Shown: in pieces, positions 44,675 to 54,107 of the stretch
Numbering within the stretch: position 1 is the stretch's first letter
How the letters are laid out: each line of letters opens with the position of its first letter
Origin: JACQFK01 sp964619955
Lineage (GTDB): Bacteria > Planctomycetota > MHYJ01 > JACPRB01
Assembly: GCA_964619955.1 (NCBI GenBank)
Contig: CAZUJF010000017.1
Location: 43,709 to 107,708 of the forward strand
Direction of reading: 5' to 3'
DNA: 64,000 nucleotides
The notes under the pieces: model-generated
What the model saw: only the letters and a program-made list of their open reading frames with translations
Databases searched by the model: none
What the model was told of the DNA's origin: nothing
Translations under genes and position numbers: made by a program

Positions 44675-45340
44675 ATGTCGACCGGTCTGCTGTTCTGCGT
44701 GCTGCTCCTGGCGGCCCAGGAAGGCGATCCCGGGGTGCCGCTGCCCCCCGAAATCTCCTCCGCCCCGCTGCCCGATCCGCTGCCTTCGACGCCGGCCGCA
44801 CAGGAACCCGTCGCGCCCAAGGCCGCCGCGCCCATCCTCATCCCGGACAAGAAGCCCGAGACCCCCCGGATCTCGCCGCTGCTGGCCGACCGCCCCGAGG
44901 CGGGGCCCAGCCTGGGCGGCTTCATGCTGAGCTCGATCTTCGTGATGCTCCTGCTCGTGGGCGCTTTCGTGCTGCTCAAGCGCTACGGCCGTCGCTCGAA
45001 ACTGCTCGGGGGCGGAGACGCGATCCGCGTCCTCTCTCGGAAATCCCTCGGCCAGAAGCAGGAGGTCTTCCTCGTGGAGGTCGGCCCCCGCGTCTTCCTG
45101 GTCGGGTCCACCCGCGACCATCTCTGCACGCTCGGCGAATTCGCGAATCCCGACGAGGTCGCCGCGCTCCGGGCCGAACTGCCCGCCGCGCGCGGCGTCT
45201 CGGAGCGCCTGAGCTTCCGCGAATCGCTCCGCGACGGCTTGAAGGAGGAGGAGGCGCCTCCCAAGCCCGAGGCCGCGTACGCGTCCATCGCGGACGAGCT
45301 CGCCGAGATCCGCAAGACGGTCCAGGCCTGGCGCGCCTGA
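44675..45340 (+). CDS. fliO: Flagellar biosynthesis protein FliO-like
   Basis: 221 residues. A short signal-like start (MSTGLLFCVLLLAAQ) and a Pro/Ala-rich linker lead to one membrane helix (about 93-112, MLSSIFVMLLLVGAFVLL). A cytoplasmic domain of the FliO/FliZ type follows (LSRKSLGQKQEVFLVEVGPRVFLVG). FliO helps to assemble the FliP ring of the export gate. The first gene of the operon, GAGAGGGGGG before ATG 44675. A 70-residue C-terminal extension with predicted helices is longer than usual. Confidence 0.85.
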   Translation: MSTGLLFCVLLLAAQEGDPGVPLPPEISSAPLPDPLPSTPAAQEPVAPKAAAPILIPDKKPETPRISPLLADRPEAGPSLGGFMLSSIFVMLLLVGAFVLLKRYGRRSKLLGGGDAIRVLSRKSLGQKQEVFLVEVGPRVFLVGSTRDHLCTLGEFANPDEVAALRAELPAARGVSERLSFRESLRDGLKEEEAPPKPEAAYASIADELAEIRKTVQAWRA

Positions 45341-45358
45341 GCGAGAGGGGAGTCGAAC

Positions 45359-46198
45359 GTGTTCCGGAGAGGGGGTTGGATGAGCGCGGTGTGCATGGCG
45401 GCCTTCGCCGTCGCGCTCCCCGTCCGCCTCGAGGCGCAGACGGCGCCGACGAAGGCCTCCCGCCCCCAGGCCGCGACGCCCGCGTCCGAGACGCGCCCCG
45501 CCGGCTTCGATCCGCTCAAGATCGCGGAGGACGCCCGCAAGCCCGAGCACATCTCCACGGCGATCGAGATCGCCTTCCTCCTGACGATCCTCTCCCTCGC
45601 CCCCGCGCTGCTCGTCATGGTCACGTCCTTCACCCGGATCGTGATCGTGCTCTCGTTCGTGCGGCGCGCGATCGGGACCCAGGAACTGCCCCCCAACCAG
45701 GTCGTCACCGGCCTGGCGCTCATCCTGACCTTCATGGTGATGACGCCCACGTTCTCCGCGATCAAGCGCGACGCCCTCGATCCCTACACGACGACCGTCA
45801 AGGAGAGCCAGATCGCCGGGCCCGTGGCGCTGGAGCGCGCGCTGGGCCATCTGCGCGTGTTCATGTTCAAACACGCCCGCGTGCAGGACCTGCGGCTCTT
45901 CATGGACGTCACCAAGCAGCCCGCCCGCGAGGGCGGCTGGCGGCAGGACGACGTCCCGACCGAGGTCCTCGTCCCCGCCTTCGTCATCAGCGAGCTCCGG
46001 CGCAGCTTCATCATGGGCTTCGCGCTCTTCCTGCCCTTCATGGTGATCGACCTGGTGGTCTCGGCCACCCTGATCTCGATGGGCATGATGGTGCTGCCGC
46101 CGTTCTTCATCTCCCTGCCGTTCAAGATCCTGCTCTTCGTCCTCGTGGACGGATGGCATCTCGTGATCGGATCGCTGGTGCAGAGTTTCTATGGATAG
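45359..46198 (+). CDS. fliP: Flagellar export gate protein FliP
   Basis: 279 residues. A cleavable signal peptide, then the FliP core: IEIAFLLTILSLAPALLVMVTSFTRI (split here across the helix), ALILTFMVMTPTF, and PAFVISELRRSFIMGF. It forms the pore ring with FliQ and FliR. GTG 45359 is used; ATG 45380, also with a ribosome binding site, is possible. It overlaps fliQ by 8 bases. Confidence 0.95.
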   Translation: MFRRGGWMSAVCMAAFAVALPVRLEAQTAPTKASRPQAATPASETRPAGFDPLKIAEDARKPEHISTAIEIAFLLTILSLAPALLVMVTSFTRIVIVLSFVRRAIGTQELPPNQVVTGLALILTFMVMTPTFSAIKRDALDPYTTTVKESQIAGPVALERALGHLRVFMFKHARVQDLRLFMDVTKQPAREGGWRQDDVPTEVLVPAFVISELRRSFIMGFALFLPFMVIDLVVSATLISMGMMVLPPFFISLPFKILLFVLVDGWHLVIGSLVQSFYG

Positions 46199-46469
46199 CG
46201 CGGATTTCCAGCTGGCGACGGACCTCAGCCGCGAGGCGCTGTGGATGGCGGTGAAGCTCTCGTTCCCCATCCTCGTCTCGGGCCTGATCGTGGGGTCGCT
46301 CATCAGCGTGCTCCAGGCGGCCACGCAGATCCAGGACCAGACGCTCAACCAGGTGCCCAAGATGTTCGCGGTGGCCGCGGTGATCTTCGCCCTCATGCCC
46401 TGGTTCCTGATGGTGCTCGTGGAGTACACGCAGACGCTGGTGACGGAGATGGGAACTTGGTTCCGATAA
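46191..46469 (+). CDS. fliQ: Flagellar export gate protein FliQ
   Basis: 92 residues with the two membrane helices of FliQ and the conserved segment LISVLQAATQIQDQTL between them. Part of the FliPQR pore. It overlaps fliP by 8 bases and is 3 bases from fliR. Confidence 0.95.
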   Translation: MDSADFQLATDLSREALWMAVKLSFPILVSGLIVGSLISVLQAATQIQDQTLNQVPKMFAVAAVIFALMPWFLMVLVEYTQTLVTEMGTWFR

Positions 46470-46472
46470 ACG

Positions 46473-47261
46473 ATGGAAAGCCTGCTGAGCCTGAAGTCGG
46501 CGGACGTCCCGCTCTTCCTCCTCACGCTCTTCCGGGTGAGCGGGGTGGTGATGCTGGCGCCGGTCTTCGGCAGCCAGGTGGCGCCGGCGCCGCTGAAGGC
46601 CTTCCTCTCGCTGACGCTGGCCGCGCTCTTCTGGCCGATGGTGACGGCGCCGGGAACGCCGCTGCCGGGGGACTGGGCCTCGTTCGGCCTGGCGGCGGCC
46701 CAGGAACTGGGTCTGGGCCTGCTGATCGGCTTTGCGGCCGCGGCGATCTTCGCGGGGGTGCAGTTCGGGGGCTACCTGATCGATCAGGAGCTGGGCATCC
46801 TCCAGGCGAACATCCTGGATCCGCTGTCGAACGAGCAGATCTCGATCTTCGGGCAGTTCAAGGTCTTCCTGGCGACGGCGGTCTACCTGCTGATCGACGG
46901 ACATCACCTGCTGATCGATGCGGTGGCGCGGAGCTTCCGCTCGCTGCCGCTGACGGGGCTGCGCCTCGGCGAGGGGGCGGCGACCCTGCTGACGGAGGGG
47001 CTTCTGCGGGACCTCTTCCGGATGGGCGTGGAGATCGCGGCGCCGGCGCTGGTGACGCTCTTCCTGGTCACGATCGCGATGGCGTTCATGGCCCGCACGG
47101 CGCCGGAAATGAATCTTTTCGTGCTGGGCTTCTCGATCCGTCTGACCGTGGGCTTCGGGGTGCTCATGGCGGGGACGGGTCTCTTCGTGGCGATTTTCCA
47201 GTCCCGCTTTGTCAGCCATGCCGGGGGTTTGCACCGGCTGGTGGCGCTGCTGGGCGGGTGA
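46473..47261 (+). CDS. fliR: Flagellar export gate protein FliR
   Basis: 262 residues with about six membrane helices. Typical FliR elements are FRVSGVVMLAPVFGS near the N-terminus and GLLIGFAAAAIFAGVQFGG in the middle. It completes the export gate with FliP and FliQ. A gap of 94 bases separates it from flhB; that gap has no clear signal. Confidence 0.93.
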   Translation: MESLLSLKSADVPLFLLTLFRVSGVVMLAPVFGSQVAPAPLKAFLSLTLAALFWPMVTAPGTPLPGDWASFGLAAAQELGLGLLIGFAAAAIFAGVQFGGYLIDQELGILQANILDPLSNEQISIFGQFKVFLATAVYLLIDGHHLLIDAVARSFRSLPLTGLRLGEGAATLLTEGLLRDLFRMGVEIAAPALVTLFLVTIAMAFMARTAPEMNLFVLGFSIRLTVGFGVLMAGTGLFVAIFQSRFVSHAGGLHRLVALLGG

Positions 47262-47355
47262 GAACGGATTCGGCCCGGCGTCTCGCCGGCTGCCGCGCCT
47301 GGGTGAGGACCTGGGCGCGCCGCCGGTGGGGCCCGAAGGCCGCGTGAGGTAGACG

Positions 47356-48429
47356 GTGGCAGAGGACAAGGACGACGAACGGAGCGAATCCGCGACGCCG
47401 AAGCGCCGCGAAGAGGCCCGCGAGCGGGGTCACGTGGCGAAGAGCCAGGACCTCTCGAGCGCGGTGGTCCTCCTCGCGTCGGTGACGGCGCTGTGGTTCT
47501 TCGGACGCGACCTGGCGGGGGGCCTTGCCGGGGCCGTCTCGGGCTCCATCGAAAACCTGGCCGTCATGGACGGCGACTCCGAGAACCTCCTGCTCCATTT
47601 CGGGGGCGCCCTGACGGCGGTGCTGCTGGGCTTCCTGCCCTTCCTCATCACGGTGTTCGTCGCCGCCCTCGCCGTCAACCTCGCCCAGGTGGGCTTCCTC
47701 TGGAGCACGGAGTCGCTCGCGCCCGACCTCAACCGCCTGGACCCCGTCGCCGGCCTGGGCAGGCTCCTGTCCTTCAAGGGCGTGGCGCGCCTCATCGCGA
47801 GCCTGCTCAAGATCGCCGTGGTGGGCTCGGTGGTCGGCTGGACGATCTGGAACGAGCGCGCGAGGCTCATGGATCTCGGGGGCTTCGTTTTCGAGAACCT
47901 GATGGGCGTGGCGGTGGAGCTGATGTTCACGCTCTCCTTCCGCGCGGCGCTGGCGCTGCTGGTGCTCGCGATCCTGGAGTTCGGCTACCAGCGCTGGCAG
48001 TACGAGCGCGACCTCCGCATGAGCAAACACGAGGTGCGCGAGGAGCTCAAGCGCTTCGAGGGCGATCCGCGCATCCGGGAGCGCCGCCGGGCGATCCAGC
48101 GCCAGCTCGCGCTGCAGCGCATGATGCAGGACGTGCCCAAGGCGACCGTCGTGATCACCAATCCGACGCACCTGGCCATCGCCGTGAAGTACGCGCAGAA
48201 GGAGATGGAGGCGCCCCTCGTCGTCGCCAAGGGGGCCGAACTGCTCGCCCAGCGCATCCGCGAGACCGCCGCCGAACACGGCATCCCGGTCGTGGAGCGG
48301 AAGGAGCTGGCCCGGGCGCTCTACAAATCGGTCGAGGTCGGCCAGCAGATCCCGCCCGAACTCTACCAGGCGGTGGCGGAGATCCTGGCGTTCGTGTTCC
48401 GGATGAAGGGGGGCGTCGCGGCCGCGTGA
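47356..48429 (+). CDS. flhB: Flagellar export switch protein FlhB
   Basis: 357 residues. The N-terminus (AEDKDDERSESATPKRREEARERG) is the FlhB hallmark. Four membrane helices and a cytoplasmic domain follow. The self-cleavage site NPTH is intact near residue 270 (VVITNPTHLAIAVKY), so the rod/hook to filament switch should work. Start GTG 47356. Confidence 0.95.
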   Translation: MAEDKDDERSESATPKRREEARERGHVAKSQDLSSAVVLLASVTALWFFGRDLAGGLAGAVSGSIENLAVMDGDSENLLLHFGGALTAVLLGFLPFLITVFVAALAVNLAQVGFLWSTESLAPDLNRLDPVAGLGRLLSFKGVARLIASLLKIAVVGSVVGWTIWNERARLMDLGGFVFENLMGVAVELMFTLSFRAALALLVLAILEFGYQRWQYERDLRMSKHEVREELKRFEGDPRIRERRRAIQRQLALQRMMQDVPKATVVITNPTHLAIAVKYAQKEMEAPLVVAKGAELLAQRIRETAAEHGIPVVERKELARALYKSVEVGQQIPPELYQAVAEILAFVFRMKGGVAAA

Positions 48430-48451
48430 GCGGACCGCGATGACTTGAACC

Positions 48452-50554
48452 ATGCCCCGCTGGGCTGAATGGATCGGGAAGAACCAGGACATCGGCTTCG
48501 TGCTGGCGATCATCGCCATCATGCTGACGATCTTCGTCCCGCTTCCGCCGTTCATCCTGGACTTCATGCTGGTGGTGTCCATCACCTCCGCCATGCTGGT
48601 CCTCTTCACGGTCATCTACGTGAAGGAGCCGGTCAAGTTCTCCGTCTTCCCCTCGATCCTCCTGATGACGACCGCCTACCGGCTGGCGCTCAACGTGGCG
48701 ACCACCCGGCAGATCCTCGGGAACGCCGCCTCCGACGGCACGGCCGCCGCGGGCGAGGTCGTCCAGGCGTTCGGCAACTTCGTGGCGGGCGCGGAGCCGG
48801 TGATCGGCTTCGTGATCTTCGCCATCATCATGCTGGTCAATTTCATCGTCATCACCAAGGGCGCCGGCCGGGTCTCCGAGGTCGCCGCGCGCTTCACCCT
48901 GGACGCCATGCCCGGCAAGCAGATGGCGATCGACGCGGACCTCAACGCCGGCCTCATCAAGGAGGCGGAGGCCAAGGCCCGCCGCGAGCAGATCGGCCGC
49001 GAGGCGGACTTTTACGGGGCCATGGACGGCGCCTCGAAGTTCGTCCGGGGCGACGCCATCGCGGGCATCGTGATCACGCTGATCAACATCGCCGCGGGCT
49101 TCATCATCGGCTGGCTCAAGTACGACATGCCCGCCGGCCGCGCGCTGCACACGTTCACGATCCTGACGATCGGCGACGGCCTCGTCTCCCAGATCCCCGC
49201 GCTCATCATCTCGCTGGCCGCGGGCCTGATCGTGACGCGGGCGACGGCGGATTCCAACCTCGGCCGCGAAACCATCGGCCAGCTGTTCTCGGAGAAGAAG
49301 ATCCTCTGGATGGCCGCCGCGTTCGTGGGCCTGCTCGTGCTCACCGCGCTGCGCGGCAGCGGCCTGCCCGTGTTCCAGCTTCTGGTCGTGGGGGGCTTCC
49401 TCGCGCTGACCGCGGCGATGCTGGGCTCCTCCCAGAAGAAAAAAGCGGTCACGGACCGCGAGAAGTCGGAGAAGGACGCCGCCGCGGCGCCCAAGAAGCC
49501 CGAAAAGGTCGAGGGCCTGCTCCACGTCGATCCGATGGAACTCGAGATCGGCTACGGCCTCATCAAGCTCGTGGATCCGCAGCAGGGCGGCCAGTTCCTC
49601 GACCGCGTCACCAAGATCCGGCGCCAGATGGCCCTGGACCTCGGCCTCGTGGTCCCGCCCGTCCGCATCCGCGACAACATGCAGGTCGAGCCGAACGCCT
49701 ACATCCTGAAGATCCGGGGGACGCCCATCGCGCAGGGAACGCTCGCGCCCGACCAGTGGATGGCGATGGATTCGGGCGGCGCGACGGGGCCCGTCGAGGG
49801 AGTCAAGACCAAGGAGCCCGCGTTCGGCCTGACCGCCTACTGGATCCCCGAATCCCAGAAGCAGCGCGCCGAGGCCCTCGGGTACACGGTGGTGGACGCG
49901 GCGACGGTGCTGTCCACGCACCTCACGGAGATCCTCAAGCAGTACGCCCACGAACTGCTCACGCGCGACGACGTGAACAACCTGATCAAGACGCTGAAGG
50001 AGGAGAGCCCCGCGCTGGTGGAGGAGGTCGTCCCGGCCATCCTCAAGCCGGGCGAGCTCCAGAAGGTCCTTCAGAACCTGCTCCGCGAGGGGGTCTCGAT
50101 CCGCGACCTGGGCGCCATCCTCGAGACGCTGGGCGACTACGCCCCGCGCACCAAGGACCCGGAGATCCTCACCGAATACGTGCGCAACGCGCTCGCCCGC
50201 AACCTCTGCCAGCAGCATGCGGGGCGGGACGGGCAGCTGCACGTCGTCACGCTGGATCCGAAACTCGAGGACACGGTCAAGGCGGCGATCGAGCGCAGCG
50301 ACCGCGGCAGCTTCCTCTCGCTCTCGCCCGCGCTGATCAACCGCATCGGCGCGCAGCTCGGCCGCGAGATCGAGAAGCTGCTCGCGCAGGGCCGCACGCC
50401 GGTGGTGCTTTGCGGTCCGCAGGTCCGCGCCCAGGTGAAGAAGATCGCGGACACGGTGCAGCCCGGCATCGTGGTCCTCTCCTACAACGAGATCGTGCGC
50501 GACGTGAAGGTGGAATCGGTCGGCATGGTGGGCCTGGAGGCGGCCGCCGCGTAG
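48452..50554 (+). CDS. flhA: Flagellar export protein FlhA
   Basis: 700 residues, full length. Eight membrane helices, with the FHIPEP signature region (ITKGAGRVSEVAARFTLD; MPGKQMAIDADLNAG) and a cytoplasmic four-subdomain region from about 360 that docks export substrates and chaperones. It forms the nonameric export ring above FlhB. It follows flhB after 22 bases. Confidence 0.96.
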   Translation: MPRWAEWIGKNQDIGFVLAIIAIMLTIFVPLPPFILDFMLVVSITSAMLVLFTVIYVKEPVKFSVFPSILLMTTAYRLALNVATTRQILGNAASDGTAAAGEVVQAFGNFVAGAEPVIGFVIFAIIMLVNFIVITKGAGRVSEVAARFTLDAMPGKQMAIDADLNAGLIKEAEAKARREQIGREADFYGAMDGASKFVRGDAIAGIVITLINIAAGFIIGWLKYDMPAGRALHTFTILTIGDGLVSQIPALIISLAAGLIVTRATADSNLGRETIGQLFSEKKILWMAAAFVGLLVLTALRGSGLPVFQLLVVGGFLALTAAMLGSSQKKKAVTDREKSEKDAAAAPKKPEKVEGLLHVDPMELEIGYGLIKLVDPQQGGQFLDRVTKIRRQMALDLGLVVPPVRIRDNMQVEPNAYILKIRGTPIAQGTLAPDQWMAMDSGGATGPVEGVKTKEPAFGLTAYWIPESQKQRAEALGYTVVDAATVLSTHLTEILKQYAHELLTRDDVNNLIKTLKEESPALVEEVVPAILKPGELQKVLQNLLREGVSIRDLGAILETLGDYAPRTKDPEILTEYVRNALARNLCQQHAGRDGQLHVVTLDPKLEDTVKAAIERSDRGSFLSLSPALINRIGAQLGREIEKLLAQGRTPVVLCGPQVRAQVKKIADTVQPGIVVLSYNEIVRDVKVESVGMVGLEAAAA

Positions 50555-50567
50555 GCGCGAGACGAAC

Positions 50568-51692
50568 ATGATGATCCGGCGCTTCAACGGGACGGACGAG
50601 AAGGATCTGCTCCGCCGCATCAAGGCCGAACTCGGCCCCGATGCGGTGATCCTCCATTCCTCGTTCGGGCGCCGCGCCGGCCTCTTCGGCCTCTTCGGCA
50701 AGCCCCGCATCGAGATCGTCGCCGGCGGCGGCTTCAAGCTGGTGAAGGACTACCCCGCCAACGCCGAGTCGGCCCCGGCCGCGCCCGCGAAGGCCGCCGT
50801 CCCCGCGGCGCCCCCCCGCGAGCTCCAGAAGGAGATCGCAGACATCAAGCGCCTCCTTACCGAGACGCAGAGCCTGGTGGCCAGCCGCAACGGCGTCGAC
50901 GGCCCCCGCGAACTGGCCGAGGAATACGCGGCGCTCGCCTCCACGAAGGTTTCCGAGACCCTGGCCCGGTCGATGGCGGCCCGGCTCCGGAGCACGCTGC
51001 CCTCGGAGGCGCTCCAGGACCGCGCCAAGGTGCGCGGCGCGGTCCGCGACCTCGTGAAGGACATGATCCGCTGCACCGACGGCATCGCGCTCAAGCCGGG
51101 CCGCTGCACGCGCGTGGCGTTCATCGGGCCCACGGGCGTGGGCAAGACCACCACGATCGCCAAGCTGATCTCGATCTACGCCCACCGGGGCCACGAGGTC
51201 GGCGTCATCACCAACGACACCTACCGCATCGCCGCGACGGAGCAGATCAAGCGCGTCGCCCAGCTGGTCGGCGTCCCCATCCGGGTCTGCGCCAAGCCCG
51301 CGGAGATCACGCAGGCGCTGCGGGAATTCGAGAACCGCGACCTGGTCCTGATCGACACCGCGGGGCGCAGCCAGAAGAGCTCCTCGAAACTCGACGACCT
51401 CAAGGAGATCCTGGCGGCCGCCAAGCCCGACGAGACGCACCTGGTGGTCTCGATGACCACGCAGCCCGAGACGATCGTCGACGTGGCCCAGCGCTTCGCC
51501 CCCTGCGGCTACGACCGCATCGTCGTCACGAAGCTCGACGAGGCGATCAAGGTCGGCGTGATCCTCGACGTGCTCTCCCGCGTGCCCTCCGAGCTCTCCT
51601 TCATCACGACGGGACAGGAGATCCCGCGGGACATCGAAGTGGCGGACTCCGTCCGGCTGACCTCCCTCATCCTCGGGGAGGAGCTGCTGTGA
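50568..51692 (+). CDS. flhF: Flagellar SRP-like GTPase FlhF
   Basis: 374 residues. An N-terminal basic domain, an Ala/Pro linker, then the NG domain of SRP-type GTPases with P-loop GPTGVGKTTTIAKL (about 187), DTAGRS (about 262) and TKLDEA (about 322). It places the flagellum at the cell pole. It overlaps flhG by 4 bases; the two proteins work as a pair. Confidence 0.95.
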   Translation: MMIRRFNGTDEKDLLRRIKAELGPDAVILHSSFGRRAGLFGLFGKPRIEIVAGGGFKLVKDYPANAESAPAAPAKAAVPAAPPRELQKEIADIKRLLTETQSLVASRNGVDGPRELAEEYAALASTKVSETLARSMAARLRSTLPSEALQDRAKVRGAVRDLVKDMIRCTDGIALKPGRCTRVAFIGPTGVGKTTTIAKLISIYAHRGHEVGVITNDTYRIAATEQIKRVAQLVGVPIRVCAKPAEITQALREFENRDLVLIDTAGRSQKSSSKLDDLKEILAAAKPDETHLVVSMTTQPETIVDVAQRFAPCGYDRIVVTKLDEAIKVGVILDVLSRVPSELSFITTGQEIPRDIEVADSVRLTSLILGEELL

Positions 51693-52612
51693 ACACCGCC
51701 GAGAAACGCAACTTCGGGAACATCGTCCCGGACCTCTCCGGCCTGCCGCTGGCGGGGCGGGACCAGGCCGACGGCCTGCGCCGCCTGCAGCGCTCGAAGC
51801 CCCGCACGGCGCGGGTGCTCGCCGTCACCAGCGGCAAGGGCGGCGTCGGGAAGACGAACGTCTCCGTCAACCTCTCCATCGCGATCGCGGCCCTGGGCAA
51901 GAAGGTCGTCCTGGTGGACCTCGACCTGGGGCTGGCGAACGCGGACATCCTGCTGAACCTGACGAGCCGCTGGAACCTCTCCCAGGTCCTGACGGGCCGC
52001 AAGACCATCGAGGAGATCACGCTGCCCGCGATGGGCGGCATCCGCGTGGTCCCCGGCGCGAGCGGCGTCGAGCGGCTCGCCAACCTCTCGGACGTCGAGC
52101 GCGACACGCTGCTGCACAGCTTCGAGGTCCTGCACCGGGACGCGGACTTCGTGGTCTTCGACACGGGCGCGGGCATCTCCAAGAACACGACGGCCTTCCT
52201 GGCCGCGGCGGACGAGGTGCTCGTCGTCACGATGCCGGAGCCGACCGCGGTGGTGGACGCCTATGCGGTGATCAAGATGCTGTCCCGCGAGACCGATCAC
52301 GGGGACCTGCACATCCTGATCAACCAGGCCTCCGGCCGCGAGGAGGCCGACCGCTTCGCGACGGGCATCGCGGTCACGGCCAACAAGCTGCTCAACACGT
52401 ACGTGGAAAAACTCGGCTACATCGTGACGGATCCCCGGGTGGGGCAGTCGGTGCGGGCGCGGCGCCCGTTCCTGCTGGGCTTCCCGGGCTGCCCGGCCAG
52501 CCTCTGCCTGCGCTCGATCGCGGAGAAGCTGGTGCTGCGCGGCGCGCGGGAGCCCCTGGCGGAGCGGCCGTCGTTCATCCGGCGTCTGGTGTCGGCGATC
52601 ACGGGGAATTGA
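51689..52612 (+). CDS. flhG: Flagellar number regulator FlhG (MinD-like ATPase)
   Basis: 307 residues. Deviant Walker A TSGKGGVGKTN (about 47), DLDLGLANADILL (about 72) and FDTGAG (about 155) are typical of FlhG/YlxH. A C-terminal amphipathic helix (SFIRRLVSAITGN) would bind the membrane. It lacks the long N-terminal activator helix of some FlhG proteins, but residues 1-40 contain the DQADGLRRLQ motif that activates FlhF. Confidence 0.94.
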   Translation: MNTAEKRNFGNIVPDLSGLPLAGRDQADGLRRLQRSKPRTARVLAVTSGKGGVGKTNVSVNLSIAIAALGKKVVLVDLDLGLANADILLNLTSRWNLSQVLTGRKTIEEITLPAMGGIRVVPGASGVERLANLSDVERDTLLHSFEVLHRDADFVVFDTGAGISKNTTAFLAAADEVLVVTMPEPTAVVDAYAVIKMLSRETDHGDLHILINQASGREEADRFATGIAVTANKLLNTYVEKLGYIVTDPRVGQSVRARRPFLLGFPGCPASLCLRSIAEKLVLRGAREPLAERPSFIRRLVSAITGN

Positions 52613-52618
52613 GAAGAC

Positions 52619-52894
52619 ATGGACAGGGTCATCGGCGGGATCTTCGGCCTGGCGGCGTTCACGGCCGTGCTGGCGGCGGGCCTCTCGAAGGGGTCGACCT
52701 TCGGGGCGGCGGCGCTGCGGGCCTCGCTCGCGCTGATCCTGGGCTACTGGGTCGGAAGATTGATATTCGGAGTGCCGGGGCTGGCCATCGTGAAAGAAGC
52801 GGCGGGACCGGTCCCGCCGCCGGCCCCGGCACAGGTGGAATCGAAGCCCGCAGGTCCGGCGCCGGGTCAGGCGCCGGGGAACCGGGCTCCATAG
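52619..52894 (+). CDS. Small membrane protein in the flagellar operon
   Basis: 91 residues. Two hydrophobic helices (about 5-23 and 30-50) and a Pro/Ala-rich C-terminal tail. It lies between flhG (6-base gap) and fliA (15-base gap), so it is cotranscribed and likely linked to motility. No family recognised. Confidence 0.65.
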   Translation: MDRVIGGIFGLAAFTAVLAAGLSKGSTFGAAALRASLALILGYWVGRLIFGVPGLAIVKEAAGPVPPPAPAQVESKPAGPAPGQAPGNRAP

Positions 52895-52909
52895 GAGAGG
52901 GGGAAGACC

Positions 52910-53686
52910 ATGGCGCAGATCACGAAGCGGCCCAAGGAGGAGATGCTGAAGCTCTGGGAGGAGTTCCAGCGCACCCGGGATCCCAAGCTGAAGAACGCGC
53001 TGTCGGAGGAGTATCTTCCGATCGTGCGCTACGTCGCCGAGAAGATGATCGAGCGGCTGCCGCACAACGTGCAGGTCGAGGACCTCACGAGCTCCGGCGT
53101 CTTCGGCCTCTTCGACGCGGTGGAGCGCTTCGACCTCGCCCGCGGGGTGAAGTTCGAGACCTACTGCGTCGGGCGCATCCGCGGCGCGATGCTCGACGAG
53201 CTCCGCCACATGGACTGGGTCCCGAGGCTCACGCGCGCCCGCGCCAACCGGCTGGAGGACGCGTACTCGCGCCTGCAGAAGGAGAACGGCCGGGCCCCGA
53301 CGGACGTGGAGCTGGCCAAGTCGCTCAGCATCTCCCTGGGGGAGCTCGACGGGCTGTATCGCGAGGTCAGCGGGGCGTCGCTCGTCACGCTCGGCCGCCG
53401 CACGCTGGACAAGGATCCCAACCAGCTCGGCGTCGACATCATGGAGGACGAGAAGATCGAGGGCCCGCTCCCCGCGAACACGCGCCGGGACCTCATCGAA
53501 TACTGCAAGAAGAAGCTCGCCACCAAGGAGCGCTACATCCTGATGATGTACTACTTCGAGGACTTGACCCTCAAGGAGATCGGGCAGATACTCGGGTTGT
53601 CGGAATCGCGGGTGTGCCAGCTTCATGCGAAGCTGATCATGCGGCTCCGGACGTACCTGAAACACAAACAGGTGGAGATCGCCTAG
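52910..53686 (+). CDS. fliA: Flagellar sigma factor FliA / WhiG type (sigma-28)
   Basis: 258 residues. Region 2 (LPIVRYVAEKMIERLPHNVQ; DLTSSGVFGLFDAVERFD), region 3 and the region 4 helix-turn-helix (LTLKEIGQILGLSESRVCQLHAKL) are complete. It directs RNA polymerase to late flagellar promoters. AGAGGGGG precedes the ATG. Its stop overlaps the next GTG by one base (TAGTG). No FlgM gene is seen here. Confidence 0.94.
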   Translation: MAQITKRPKEEMLKLWEEFQRTRDPKLKNALSEEYLPIVRYVAEKMIERLPHNVQVEDLTSSGVFGLFDAVERFDLARGVKFETYCVGRIRGAMLDELRHMDWVPRLTRARANRLEDAYSRLQKENGRAPTDVELAKSLSISLGELDGLYREVSGASLVTLGRRTLDKDPNQLGVDIMEDEKIEGPLPANTRRDLIEYCKKKLATKERYILMMYYFEDLTLKEIGQILGLSESRVCQLHAKLIMRLRTYLKHKQVEIA

Positions 53687-54003
53687 TGCCGATCGGGTCG
53701 TCGGGTCTTCCGATCACCCAGGCCGCCGCGGACCAGGCCCAGCTTCTGCGCGCGCTCCAGCAGGCGCAGGAGCGCTCGATGAACCAGACGGGGGCGGGCC
53801 GGTCCCAGGAGCGCGGCAAGGAGGAGGCGTCCACGCAGGTGCAGGGCGCCGAGGAAGTCGGCGGCGGCACGATCCAGGGCGAGAGCCGCGGGGCCCATTC
53901 CTTCAACCTCACCAAGGACGAGGAGGAGAAGAAGGAGGAGGCTCCGCCGGAGAAGCCCCCCGACCCGGAAGGGCGGGGAACGCACCTGGACCTCCAGGGC
54001 TGA
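53686..54003 (+). CDS. Small charged protein following fliA
   Basis: 105 residues with no membrane segment. A Gln/Ala-rich helix (QAAADQAQLLRALQQAQERS) precedes a disordered Glu/Lys/Pro-rich tail. GTG 53686 overlaps the fliA stop by one base, so it is translationally coupled to fliA. It could bind the sigma factor or be a flagellar accessory protein, but there is no motif evidence. It differs from FlgM in sequence. Confidence 0.6.
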   Translation: MPIGSSGLPITQAAADQAQLLRALQQAQERSMNQTGAGRSQERGKEEASTQVQGAEEVGGGTIQGESRGAHSFNLTKDEEEKKEEAPPEKPPDPEGRGTHLDLQG

Positions 54004-54071
54004 GGCGCAGCGCAGAGGACGCGGGGCTGGCAGGGAAGTCTCCTGCCGGCTCCGCGTCCTCTGACGCCTTA

Positions 54072-54100
54072 TCGCCAGGGTTCCCCACATCTGATAGACT
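54072..54100 (+). promoter_or_regulatory. Possible leaderless promoter of surE
   Basis: TCGCCA, 17-base spacer, TAGACT. The -10 box ends 8 bases before GTG 54108, so transcription would begin at or next to the start codon. The -35 match is weak (4 of 6). Confidence 0.4.
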
Positions 54101-54107
54101 GCCGCGC

